This document shows, one piece after another, positions 27,086 to 34,418 of a stretch of 52,639 nt of DNA (positions within the stretch are counted from its first letter, which is position 1; every line of letters begins with the position of its first letter). This DNA is from Ruminococcus sp. Its GTDB lineage: Bacteria > Bacillota > Clostridia > Oscillospirales > Ruminococcaceae. The position numbers and the translations under genes were made by a program. Below the pieces are notes generated by a model. That model was not told the DNA's origin, ran no database searches, and was given only the letters and a program-made list of their open reading frames with translations. Location: contig JAFTQW010000061.1 in NCBI GenBank assembly GCA_017462565.1, positions 1-52,639 on the forward strand. Direction: 5' to 3'.

Positions 27086-27660
27086 AATCCTTAATGATAA
27101 TACTTTTATCGGCTATGCTGACGGATAACTTTGTTTTAGCAAAATTTATGGGAATCTGTCCGTTCCTTGGCGTTTCAAAAAAGCTGGACAGCGCTTCAGG
27201 CATGGGACTTGCAGTTACATTCGTAATGATATGCGCAACGATAGTTACATATCCTATTCATCACGGAATTCTTGTGCCGAATGGATTGGAATATTTTGAT
27301 ACGGTCGTTTTTATTCTTGTAATTGCGCTTTTTGTACAGCTTGTGGAAACAATGCTGAAAAAGTGTGTACCCTCGCTTTACAGCTCTCTTGGAGTTTATC
27401 TGCCGCTTATCACTACAAACTGCGCAGTTCTCGGCGTAACTGTTCTGAATATTGACAACAGCTATTCATTTTTGCAGTCGATAGTCAATGCTCTCGGCGG
27501 AGGTCTTGGATTTATGCTGGCGCTTGTGATTTTTTCCGGCGTTCGTAAAAAAATGGAATATGCAGATATTCCCGAAACATTCAAAGGCGTTCCGGCAACG
27601 CTTATTGCAGCTTCGATAGTTTCCGTAAGCTTTATGGGCTTTTCCGGATTATTCAGCTAA
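27082..27660 (+). CDS. rnfA: Rnf electron transport complex subunit A
   Basis: Six-helix membrane subunit paralogous to RnfE. The GTG start at 27082 overlaps the rnfE stop. Motifs: LTDNFVLAKFMGICPFLGVSK at the N-terminus and LPLITTNCAVLGVTVLN in the middle, each supplying a conserved cysteine. 192 residues. rnfB follows after a GGAGGTGG ribosome site. Confidence 0.95.
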   Translation: MKSLMIILLSAMLTDNFVLAKFMGICPFLGVSKKLDSASGMGLAVTFVMICATIVTYPIHHGILVPNGLEYFDTVVFILVIALFVQLVETMLKKCVPSLYSSLGVYLPLITTNCAVLGVTVLNIDNSYSFLQSIVNALGGGLGFMLALVIFSGVRKKMEYADIPETFKGVPATLIAASIVSVSFMGFSGLFS

Positions 27661-27675
27661 GGAGGTGGAGCGGAT

Positions 27676-28476
27676 ATGACATATTTGATCCCTGCGCTCA
27701 TTGTCGGCATTTGCGGAATGCTGGCAGGAATTCTGCTGACTGTTGCCGCAAAGGTTTTTCACGTTGAGGTTGACGAAAGAATTGAGAAAATCGGCGAGGC
27801 TTTACCTCAGGCAAATTGCGGAGCCTGCGGATATGCCGGATGTGCAGATTATGCTGCCGCTATTGTGAATAATGGCGCAGCAACAAATCTCTGCCGTCCG
27901 GGAGGAGCGGACGCTGCCGGAAAAATCGCTGAAATTCTCGGAACTGCCGCTGCCGACGTTGTTCCTATGGTTGCCGTTGTTCACTGTAACGGAGACTGCA
28001 ATGCGACCCGGACTGCGTTTGAATTCAGCGGTGTTCAATCGTGCAAGGCAGTTAAACGTTTTTACGGAGGAAACGGAGTCTGCAAATTCGGATGTATCGG
28101 CTTAGGCGACTGTGCAGCCGTCTGCGATCATGACGCTGTTACAATTATCAACGGCGTTGCAAAAATTATTCCGTCGCTTTGCGGAGCCTGCGGACAGTGT
28201 GCTGCGGCGTGTCCTAACGGTCTTATATCCATAAAGCCGATGGCAAAGCATATTGACGTTCTCTGTTCTTCGGCTGCTAATGGAAAAGAGACAAAGCTGA
28301 GCTGTAAAAACGGCTGTATCGGCTGTAAGATCTGTGAGAAGAAATGTCCCTCCGGAGCAATTACTGTTGAGAATTTCCACGCTTCTATAGACTATGATAA
28401 GTGTACAAACTGCGGAGTTTGTATGCAGGCTTGTCCGGTTAAGGTTATTCACAACTGCAATAAAACGAATATATGA
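27676..28476 (+). CDS. rnfB: Rnf electron transport complex subunit B
   Basis: Ferredoxin-interacting subunit. One N-terminal transmembrane helix (LIPALIVGICGMLAGILLT), then the 4Fe-4S motif ANCGACGYAGCADYA with a distal CRPGG, followed by Cys-rich segments and ferredoxin-type motifs CGACGQCAAACPNGLI, CIGCKICEKKCPSGAI and CTNCGVCMQACPVKVI. 266 residues. Last gene of the cluster; a TIR-bounded element begins 3 nt after the stop and may affect transcript ends. Confidence 0.96.
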   Translation: MTYLIPALIVGICGMLAGILLTVAAKVFHVEVDERIEKIGEALPQANCGACGYAGCADYAAAIVNNGAATNLCRPGGADAAGKIAEILGTAAADVVPMVAVVHCNGDCNATRTAFEFSGVQSCKAVKRFYGGNGVCKFGCIGLGDCAAVCDHDAVTIINGVAKIIPSLCGACGQCAAACPNGLISIKPMAKHIDVLCSSAANGKETKLSCKNGCIGCKICEKKCPSGAITVENFHASIDYDKCTNCGVCMQACPVKVIHNCNKTNI

Positions 28477-28478
28477 CA

Positions 28479-28735
28479 ATAGCTTGTTCATACTAATCCC
28501 CAAAATAACAATAGATAAACTTGCGGCATAAATTCTACCATGCTGCGTCGAGCATCCTCGACAGGTGACTCTCCACGGTGTGGGGAGATGTCACGAAGTG
28601 ACAGAGGGGACGGCTCGTTCGAGCAGCCTGTCTTGCGGTGCTCTCCTTGTCTGATGAAATTTCTGCTCGCAATTTTATCTATCAACATTTCGGGGATTAG
28701 TATCACATACCATACATCATATGTGAACAAGCTAT
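28479..28735. mobile_element. TIR-bounded palindromic element after rnfB
   Basis: Perfect 12-bp terminal inverted repeats (ATAGCTTGTTCA at 28479-28490, TGAACAAGCTAT at 28724-28735) and a second inner inverted pair (ATACTAATCCCC with GGGGATTAGTAT); the left arm lacks about 20 bp present in the right. The centre carries the CTCCACGGTGTGGGGAG and TGTCACGAAGTGACA hairpins and AGAGGGGACGG also found in the elements at 23.3 and 34.2 kb. No coding capacity that I trust. Confidence 0.7.
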
Positions 28736-28749
28736 ATAAACTTTTTAAT

Positions 28750-28794
28750 AAAATGAAAAGCTGTCCGGAAAAAATCCGAACAGCTTTTCATTTT
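28750..28794 (-). terminator. Strong bidirectional-looking terminator of the small-peptide unit
   Basis: A 20-bp stem with one G-U pair (28750-28769 with 28775-28794). On the minus strand the hairpin is followed by TTATTAAAAAG-type sequence; it closes the small-peptide transcript. Confidence 0.8.
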
Positions 28795-28815
28795 GCGCAG
28801 ATTTATTGCTGCCAT

Positions 28816-28875
28816 TTATTTGCAGCAAATTCCAAACATCTCGCAGAGCATTTTCCAAATGTTATTGCAGCACAT
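28816..28875 (-). CDS. 19-residue Cys-rich peptide, copy 2
   Basis: Encodes MCCNNIWKMLCEMFGICCK, identical to copy 1. AGGAGG (complement of 28884-28889) lies exactly 8 nt before ATG, as in copy 1. It differs from copy 1 only at two third codon positions (Lys AAA and Phe TTT). Five of 19 residues are Cys, with CC pairs near both ends; the rest is hydrophobic with net charge about +1. No family recognised. It is the second cistron of a small minus-strand unit ending in a strong terminator. Product could be a membrane-active, metal-binding or disulfide-rich peptide; function unknown. Confidence 0.7.
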   Translation of the reverse strand: MCCNNIWKMLCEMFGICCK

Positions 28876-28920
28876 AATTGAAACCTCCTATTTTTATTTG
28901 CAAAGATTTATTGCTGTCAT

Positions 28921-28980
28921 TTATTTGCAGCAAATTCCGAACATCTCGCAGAGCATCTTCCAAATGTTATTGCAGCACAT
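28921..28980 (-). CDS. 19-residue Cys-rich peptide, copy 1
   Basis: Encodes MCCNNIWKMLCEMFGICCK. Its AGGAGG site (complement of 28989-28994) is 8 nt before the ATG. Start-to-start distance to copy 2 is 105 bp, and the flanking leader and post-stop sequences are also duplicated, so the pair arose by tandem duplication. Nucleotide changes between the copies inside the coding part are both synonymous, which argues that the peptide itself is selected. No signal peptide, too short for a folded domain without disulfides or metal. I do not recognise it. Confidence 0.7.
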   Translation of the reverse strand: MCCNNIWKMLCEMFGICCK

Positions 28981-29001
28981 GATCGAAGCCTCCTATTAAG
29001 T

Positions 29002-29037
29002 ATTGTTCCTTTGAACTGTCGTCCCTTTTGGAACAAT
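29002..29037 (-). promoter_or_regulatory. Inverted repeat at the start of the small-peptide transcript
   Basis: ATTGTTCC (29002-29009) and GGAACAAT (29030-29037), a perfect 8-bp inverted repeat with a 20-nt loop, spanning the expected transcription start. It may be a protein-binding operator or a 5' mRNA hairpin ending about 12 nt before the first ribosome site. Confidence 0.55.
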
Positions 29038-29040
29038 TAT

Positions 29041-29069
29041 ATTATAGCATAGCTTATTCGTTAAATCAA
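29041..29069 (-). promoter_or_regulatory. Predicted promoter of the small-peptide unit
   Basis: On the minus strand TTGATT (complement of 29064-29069), a 17-bp spacer, and a perfect TATAAT (complement of 29041-29046). Confidence 0.75.
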
Positions 29070-29098
29070 TGCAAAAATAATGGCAAAATATTTTCCAA

Positions 29099-29764
29099 TT
29101 ATTTAAGAGGAGTTACATTGTTGAAAACGGAGTAAAATTTTATGGGAATATGCTTATCAATGTGACATTTTCCGAAGTACCACTTTTTATAATCGCAGGT
29201 TTTGATAATGTCCTCGAAAAAAGCGTGAACTTCAAGACGCTGAAGTACGTCAACGTTCAGGCAGTCTTTAAGCGATGCAGGAGGTTCGTGAGTTATAATA
29301 TAATCGACTTTATTATCATTCAGCTCAAGATTATGAATTGCTTCACGAATCTCATCATGAGTCGGACGCTCTCTCTGCCACCAGTTTTCGCTGTCGCTGC
29401 GGAAATCATAATCCTGACTATGACCTCCTCCGAATGTGAAAATTTTTTTATCTTCTATATTATAAACCTGACCTCGCATGAGGTGAATGATGTTTCCCGA
29501 AATTATCCTTGCTTTTCCGCCATGCCATTCAGTAACGGGAAAATTTTCAAGAATGTCGAAATTTTCGTGGCAGCCATCTACAAAGGCTACGGTATAATTT
29601 TTTGAAGCGAGTTTTTTCAGATCATTTTTTTCTTTTCTTGATCCATTCCAGAAAAAACCGAAATCTCCGCATATAATAAGCGTGTCTCCACGCTTGATTT
29701 TTTTGAATTCAGGCTGTTTGAATCGGCTTATATCGCCGTGAGTGTCTCCGGTTACGAAAATCAA
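29099..29764 (-). CDS. Calcineurin-like metallophosphoesterase
   Basis: About 221 residues. The five metallophosphoesterase blocks are visible: VTGDTHGD, CGDFGFFW, DGCHENFD, THEPPASLKD and FGKCHIDKHI. Substrate unknown; small phosphodiesters or phosphoproteins are possible. Start: TTG (complement of 29762-29764) has GGAGG 8 nt upstream; the ATG at 29779 would place that GGAGG inside the coding region and lacks its own site. It is upstream of, but with its own spacing from, the small-peptide promoter. Confidence 0.88.
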   Translation of the reverse strand: MIFVTGDTHGDISRFKQPEFKKIKRGDTLIICGDFGFFWNGSRKEKNDLKKLASKNYTVAFVDGCHENFDILENFPVTEWHGGKARIISGNIIHLMRGQVYNIEDKKIFTFGGGHSQDYDFRSDSENWWQRERPTHDEIREAIHNLELNDNKVDYIITHEPPASLKDCLNVDVLQRLEVHAFFEDIIKTCDYKKWYFGKCHIDKHIPIKFYSVFNNVTPLK

Positions 29765-29795
29765 TTTTATTACCTCCATGATGTTCTTTTCTTTT

Positions 29796-29824
29796 ATTTT
29801 ATCACATTAGGCTGTAAAGGTAAA
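29796..29824 (-). promoter_or_regulatory. Predicted promoter of the metallophosphoesterase gene
   Basis: Minus strand: TTTACC (complement of 29819-29824), 17-bp spacer, TAAAAT (complement of 29796-29801). Confidence 0.55.
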
Positions 29825-30002
29825 GGCTTTTTGCAGTAAATTTGCAAAGCAAATATATTTTTACATATGTTGTTTTTCATTTGCCGACAACTATTTCCCC
29901 TAAAGCTGACTTAATAGAATGTGAATTATGATTTAATTATAATAAGATACTGATAATTGATTGATAATTTTAAAAAATAGTTGAAAACTACAAATTAATT
30001 GA

Positions 30003-30181
30003 GATAACAGGCATTTACTTTTTTATGTTTATCAAGTGGATTTTGTTTCTTTAATTTCCTGCTGAACAGTGTATTTTCTTTTGAGTATTCTTTCTAAATG
30101 GATTATATCCCTTTGGCAGGGATTAAAGGGGACAGCGTCCCTTTTATGATTAACATAAAAGCAAATTCTGCTGCCGTGGAC
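30003..30181. mobile_element. Degraded MITE-like element
   Basis: The left arm (CATTTACTTTTTTATGTTTATCAAG..., CCTGCTGAACAGTG) is close to those at 23.2 and 34.1 kb; the right end is CTGCTGCCGTGG. Most interior hairpin modules are missing; one GGGGACAG/CTGTCCC-like block remains. The rest of the 29.8-30.3 kb intergenic stretch holds only the two promoters and AT-rich sequence. Confidence 0.6.
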
Positions 30182-30197
30182 TTTTATACAATATATC

Positions 30198-30226
30198 TTG
30201 ACAAATGAAATGTAATTTAGTATAAT
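30198..30226 (+). promoter_or_regulatory. Predicted promoter of the GH26 gene
   Basis: Perfect TTGACA at 30198-30203, 17-bp spacer and TATAAT at 30221-30226; the mRNA leader would be about 110 nt. Confidence 0.8.
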
Positions 30227-30343
30227 ATACTTGGAGTAGAATTATCATTTATTGCTATAAAGCCACGCTGCGGAATTGTTTTGTATTAATACCGCTGCGT
30301 ATCTGCACGGCTTTTACATATAATAAAAAAGGAGAGTTTGATA

Positions 30344-32200
30344 ATGAGTAGAAAACTGAAAAAAACTGTTTCACTTGCTGCCGCTGCGGCAATGGCAGCC
30401 GTTCAGTGCGGTTCATCCGGACTTTTCGGAGTAATCGCAGCAGGTGAAACTTCATCAGCTTCAACAAGTTTCCCTTATACTATTGAGGGTGAAAATCTTG
30501 AGGGAGCAACTTTATGGACTTCTATTTATGAAAATCAGATCCCCGGATATTCAGGAGAGGGATTTGCTTATCTTACAGGAAATGCTCTTAGCTTTAAAGT
30601 GACAGTTCCGGAAGACGGTATGTATAAAGTTTCTGCCAAAATTGCGCAGATTCTTGATAAAGAGGGAAGCGGCAGAATGGAAACGATAGCTGTAAACGGT
30701 TCGGAATACAGCAAAACTGTACCATATACGCCTGAATGGATTGATTTTGATTTCGGAGTTGTACGTCTCAAAGCTGGAGAAAATACTATTGAATTTCTTA
30801 ATAAATATGGTTATATAGCAATTGATACTGTAACTGTATCCGTTGCTGAAAAGAAAGATTATTCAATTGCTACAGATGAACTTTGTGACTCGAAAGCTAC
30901 TCCTGAAGCAAAAGCTCTTATGAAATATCTCAAGAGCGTTTATGGCAAGCATACGATTGCTGGTCAGCAGGAAATCTATGGGGGCGGTCATAAGGATAAT
31001 TACGAATGGGAGAATGAATTTCTTGAAGAACTGACAGGAAAAATTCCGGCAATAAGAGGTTTGGATTTTATGAACTATAATCCTCTTTACGGCTGGGATG
31101 ACGGTTCGACTGAGCGTGGTATTGCATGGGTCAAGGAAAGAAATGGAATCCTTACAGCTTCATGGCATATAAACATTCCGATAGATTTTGATAATTATCA
31201 GATTGGCGATACGCTTGATTGGAAAGAATGCACCTATAAAAACTATCAGGCTTCAGGAAGTACATTCAATACTGAAAATGTATTAAAAGAAGGTACAAAA
31301 GAACGTGAATATTTTGAGCTTGCTATGGAAGATCTTGCTGAACAGCTTAAAAAGCTTCAGGATGAGAATATTCCGATCATTTTCCGTCCTCTTCACGAAG
31401 CACAGGGCAACGAGGGACATTACGGCGACGGTACATCATGGTTCTGGTGGGGAGACAGAGGTGCAGAAGTTTATAAGGAACTCTGGAAGCTTCTTTACAC
31501 AACTCTGACCGAGAAATATGATCTTCACAATATTATCTGGGAATTTAACAGCTATGATTATTCAAATTCTCATACATGGTATCCCGGAGACGAATATGTC
31601 GATATAGTGGCATACGATAAGTATAATGTTGAAAACGAAAGAGGAGACGGAAAGAGCAGCGGTCCGAATCTTTTGGCTATTTCAGGCAAATTTGATTATC
31701 TGTTTAATCTGACCAATGGCAAAAAAATGGTAGCAATGGCTGAAAATGATACCGTTCCTGCTATGGATAATATGATTATTGAAGATGCTAACTGGCTCTA
31801 TTTCTGCCCTTGGTACGACGGCGGAGAAGATGGTGGTACTGCTTTCCTCAGTGAAGCTTATCAAGATTATGATGAGCTGAAAAAAATGTATCAAAGCGAA
31901 TACTGCATTACTCTTGACGAGCTTCCGGCTGATCTTTACAAAAGCGGTTCAAGTGAGGAGTATCTTGCCGGTGATGCAAACTGCGACGGCGAAATAGATA
32001 TGTCGGATGCTGTCCTTGTAATGCAGTCCCTCTCAAATCCTGATAAATACGGTCTGGGCGGAACTGATAAAACTGCTATTACTGAACAGGGAATCAAAAA
32101 CGCCGATGTTTCCGGAAACGGCGACGGAATTACTAATAACGACGCACTGGCTATTCAGAAATATAAACTTGAAATTATAGACAGTCTGCCGGAGGTTTAA
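30344..32200 (+). CDS. Cellulosomal GH26 beta-mannanase with N-terminal CBM and dockerin
   Basis: Secreted enzyme of 618 residues. Signal peptide (KKTVSLAAAAAMAAVQC...), then a CBM35-like beta-sandwich (about residues 40-170, YTIEGENLEGAT to IAIDTVTVSV). The GH26 domain follows: GKHTIAGQQEIYGGG, a general acid at E352 in FRPLHEAQG and a nucleophile at E467 in VAMAENDTVP. A dockerin (GDANCDGEIDMSDAVLVMQS, SGNGDGITNNDALAIQKYKL) ends the protein. Expected to hydrolyse beta-1,4-mannan in the cellulosome. Start ATG 30344 is 7 nt after GGAGAG; an in-frame TTG at 30338 is less likely. Confidence 0.94.
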   Translation: MSRKLKKTVSLAAAAAMAAVQCGSSGLFGVIAAGETSSASTSFPYTIEGENLEGATLWTSIYENQIPGYSGEGFAYLTGNALSFKVTVPEDGMYKVSAKIAQILDKEGSGRMETIAVNGSEYSKTVPYTPEWIDFDFGVVRLKAGENTIEFLNKYGYIAIDTVTVSVAEKKDYSIATDELCDSKATPEAKALMKYLKSVYGKHTIAGQQEIYGGGHKDNYEWENEFLEELTGKIPAIRGLDFMNYNPLYGWDDGSTERGIAWVKERNGILTASWHINIPIDFDNYQIGDTLDWKECTYKNYQASGSTFNTENVLKEGTKEREYFELAMEDLAEQLKKLQDENIPIIFRPLHEAQGNEGHYGDGTSWFWWGDRGAEVYKELWKLLYTTLTEKYDLHNIIWEFNSYDYSNSHTWYPGDEYVDIVAYDKYNVENERGDGKSSGPNLLAISGKFDYLFNLTNGKKMVAMAENDTVPAMDNMIIEDANWLYFCPWYDGGEDGGTAFLSEAYQDYDELKKMYQSEYCITLDELPADLYKSGSSEEYLAGDANCDGEIDMSDAVLVMQSLSNPDKYGLGGTDKTAITEQGIKNADVSGNGDGITNNDALAIQKYKLEIIDSLPEV

Positions 32201-32228
32201 GTTTAGTTAAAAAATAAGATGCAGATTA

Positions 32229-32255
32229 CTGCCGGATTTATTCCGGCAGTTTTTT
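32229..32255 (+). terminator. Terminator after the GH26 gene
   Basis: 8-bp stem (CTGCCGGA with TCCGGCAG) followed by TTTTTT. Confidence 0.9.
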
Positions 32256-32275
32256 GTTAAGTTGTAAGATAAATA

Positions 32276-32304
32276 TTGACAAATTATTAATGATATTGTA
32301 TAAT
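32276..32304 (+). promoter_or_regulatory. Predicted promoter of the GH5 gene
   Basis: Perfect TTGACA at 32276-32281, 17-bp spacer and TATAAT at 32299-32304. Confidence 0.8.
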
Positions 32305-32342
32305 AAATTTGATGAAATTGTTCTTTGAAAGGAGAATATGAA

Positions 32343-34055
32343 ATGGCGAATTTATTACTTAAAAAATCCCTTGCAGCGGTTGCTGCTTCAGTTATTGCAT
32401 TTATACCGCTTTACAGGACTGCTCCTGAAAAATCTGTAAACGGTGCGGAACCCGATGCATATCATGATGACTGGCTGCACGTTAACGATAATGCAGAAAT
32501 TGTCGATATGTATGGGAATCCTGTTTGGCTTACAGGATGTAACTGGTTTGGTTACAATGTTACAACACAGGTTTTCGATGGCGTATGGTCACGAAATATG
32601 CATGAAATGCTCAACGAAATAGCAGATCATGGTTTCAATTTTCTTCGTGTTCCGATGTCGACTCAGATTCTGCTCCAGTGGAAAAATAACGAGCCGGATC
32701 CTTATATGGTAAAGATAAACGAGTGGAAAAACCCCGAGCTTACTGTTGAGGGAATTGAAGGCGGAACTCCGAAATACAGCTTCGATATATGGAATCAGGC
32801 TGTTGAATGGTGCAGAGAGAACGGAATCAAGATCATGATAGATATTCACTGTGCAACAACGGCTTCAAACGGTCATCAGCTTCCTTTGTGGTATGATGAT
32901 AATTACAGTACTGAGGATTGGCTTGAGGCTCTTTCATGGGTTGCCGATTACTATAAGGATGACGATACCATTCTTGCTATCGACCTAAAAAACGAACCTC
33001 ATGGAAAAAAAGATGAGGGTGATTTCGCAAAGTGGGATGATTCGACTGACCTGAATAACTGGAAATATGCTGCAGAGCGTGGTGCGGAAGCCGTTCTTGA
33101 AAAAAATCCCAACCTTCTTATAATGGTTGAGGGAATTGAAGTATATCCGAAATTTGAAGAAGGTGCAGACTGGAATTCGATTGGAAGCGATTATTCAAAG
33201 CCTCCCTATCCCTACAGCAATTATCACGGAACATGGTGGGGGGGAAATTTCAGGGGAGTAAAGGATTATCCGATAGATCTCGGAGAATATCAGAGCCAGC
33301 TTGTTTACTCTCCGCACGATTACGGTCCGCTTGTTTACGATCAGACATGGTTTTATGGCGGATTCAGTCAAGATACGCTTATGAAGGATGTCTGGCACGA
33401 TAACTGGTTTTTTATCATTGAGGATAAGACAGCTCCGCTTCTTATGGGCGAGTGGGGAGGATTTATGGATGACGAGCATGATGCCGACAGACGAAACAGA
33501 GTGTGGCTTACGGCTCTTCGTGACCTTATGATAGAAAATCATATCCACCATACTTTCTGGTGCTTTAATGAAAACTCAAGTGATACAGGAGGTCTTATTG
33601 CCGGTGGAACAAACTGGGCAGAATGGGACTTGGAGAAGTATGATTTCGTTGAAAAAGCTCTCTGGCAGGATGAAAACGGAAAATTTATCAGCCTTGATCA
33701 CAAGATCAAGCTCGGACAGAGCGGAAATGGAATCTCGCTTTCCGATTATTATTCAGGAAATCCAATACCGCCCGATTCAACGCAATCCGGAACAGGTTCT
33801 GATGATGATCTTGCTTACGGCGATGCGAACTGCGACGGCGAAATTGATATGTCGGACGCCGTTCTTATAATGCAGTCTCTTTCAAATCCCGATAAATACG
33901 GTCTGGGAGGAACATCTGAAACTGCCATTACAGAAAAGGGCTTAAAGAATGCCGATGTTTCCGGAAACGGCGACGGAATTACTAATAACGATGCTCTTGC
34001 GATACAGAAATATAAGCTGAATCTTATAAGTAGTCTGCCTGAAACTCAGGGATAA
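32343..34055 (+). CDS. Cellulosomal GH5 endoglucanase with dockerin
   Basis: Secreted enzyme of 570 residues. Signal peptide, then a GH5 TIM barrel: NPVWLTGCNWFGYN, GFNFLRVPMS, IKIMIDIHC, catalytic acid E218 in AIDLKNEPHG, SPHDYGPLVYDQTW, and nucleophile E370 in LLMGEWGGF. The pattern is like subfamily 1 of GH5 (inference). A short Pro/Ser/Thr linker leads to the dockerin (GDANCDGEIDMSDAVLIMQS ... NNDALAIQKYKLNLI). Start ATG 32343 follows AGGAG. It has its own promoter and a terminator separates it from the GH26 gene. Confidence 0.94.
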   Translation: MANLLLKKSLAAVAASVIAFIPLYRTAPEKSVNGAEPDAYHDDWLHVNDNAEIVDMYGNPVWLTGCNWFGYNVTTQVFDGVWSRNMHEMLNEIADHGFNFLRVPMSTQILLQWKNNEPDPYMVKINEWKNPELTVEGIEGGTPKYSFDIWNQAVEWCRENGIKIMIDIHCATTASNGHQLPLWYDDNYSTEDWLEALSWVADYYKDDDTILAIDLKNEPHGKKDEGDFAKWDDSTDLNNWKYAAERGAEAVLEKNPNLLIMVEGIEVYPKFEEGADWNSIGSDYSKPPYPYSNYHGTWWGGNFRGVKDYPIDLGEYQSQLVYSPHDYGPLVYDQTWFYGGFSQDTLMKDVWHDNWFFIIEDKTAPLLMGEWGGFMDDEHDADRRNRVWLTALRDLMIENHIHHTFWCFNENSSDTGGLIAGGTNWAEWDLEKYDFVEKALWQDENGKFISLDHKIKLGQSGNGISLSDYYSGNPIPPDSTQSGTGSDDDLAYGDANCDGEIDMSDAVLIMQSLSNPDKYGLGGTSETAITEKGLKNADVSGNGDGITNNDALAIQKYKLNLISSLPETQG

Positions 34056-34076
34056 GCTTAGTCTGTATTAATTATA

Positions 34077-34343
34077 CAGGGCAACAGTATTTACTTTTTT
34101 ATGTTTATCAAGTTGACTTTGTTTCTTTAATTTCTTGCTGAACAGTATATTTCCTTTTGGGCATTCTTCATAAATTATTACAAATACCCCTTTACGGGGT
34201 ATTTGTAATAATTCAATTGTGGGTTCCCAAAGGGTGATTCCCCACAGTGTGGGTAAATGTCACGAAGTGACAAAGGGGACGGGCGACCGTTGGGAGCAGC
34301 GTCCCCTTGATAAATAACATCAAAAGTAAATGTAGTCGCCGTG
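34077..34343. mobile_element. MITE-like element with CAGGGCAACAG terminus and near-perfect target duplication
   Basis: Left end CAGGGCAACAGTATTTAC, right end the inverted form (GTAAATGTAGTCGCCGTG). Flanks ATTAATTATA (34067-34076) and ATAAATTATA (34344-34353) match at 9 of 10 positions, as expected for a target-site duplication. Inside: an 18-bp perfect hairpin (34173-34190 with 34196-34213, loop TTTAC), CCCCACAGTGTGGG, and TGTCACGAAGTGACA. No gene. Confidence 0.8.
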
Positions 34344-34362
34344 ATAAATTATAATTTTTGGC

Positions 34363-34391
34363 TTTACATATTCCGGTAAATATGTTATAAT
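34363..34391 (+). promoter_or_regulatory. Predicted promoter of the ABC-F gene
   Basis: TTTACA at 34363-34368, 17-bp spacer and TATAAT at 34386-34391. Confidence 0.7.
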
Positions 34392-34418
34392 TATAGAAAT
34401 ACATATTTTGGAGGCAAT

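Noticed and set aside
28488-28730. 80-codon minus-strand frame behind rnfB
   Set aside because: Fully contained in a palindromic element that also has a frame on the other strand; no ribosome site.
28801-28994. CRISPR-like repeat pair
   Set aside because: Only two long copies, in tandem, with coding signals; no short spacers and no cas genes nearby.
28793-28999. Plus-strand 68-codon frame over the small-peptide unit
   Set aside because: It is the shadow of the duplicated minus-strand peptides; it has no ribosome site and its repeat simply mirrors theirs.
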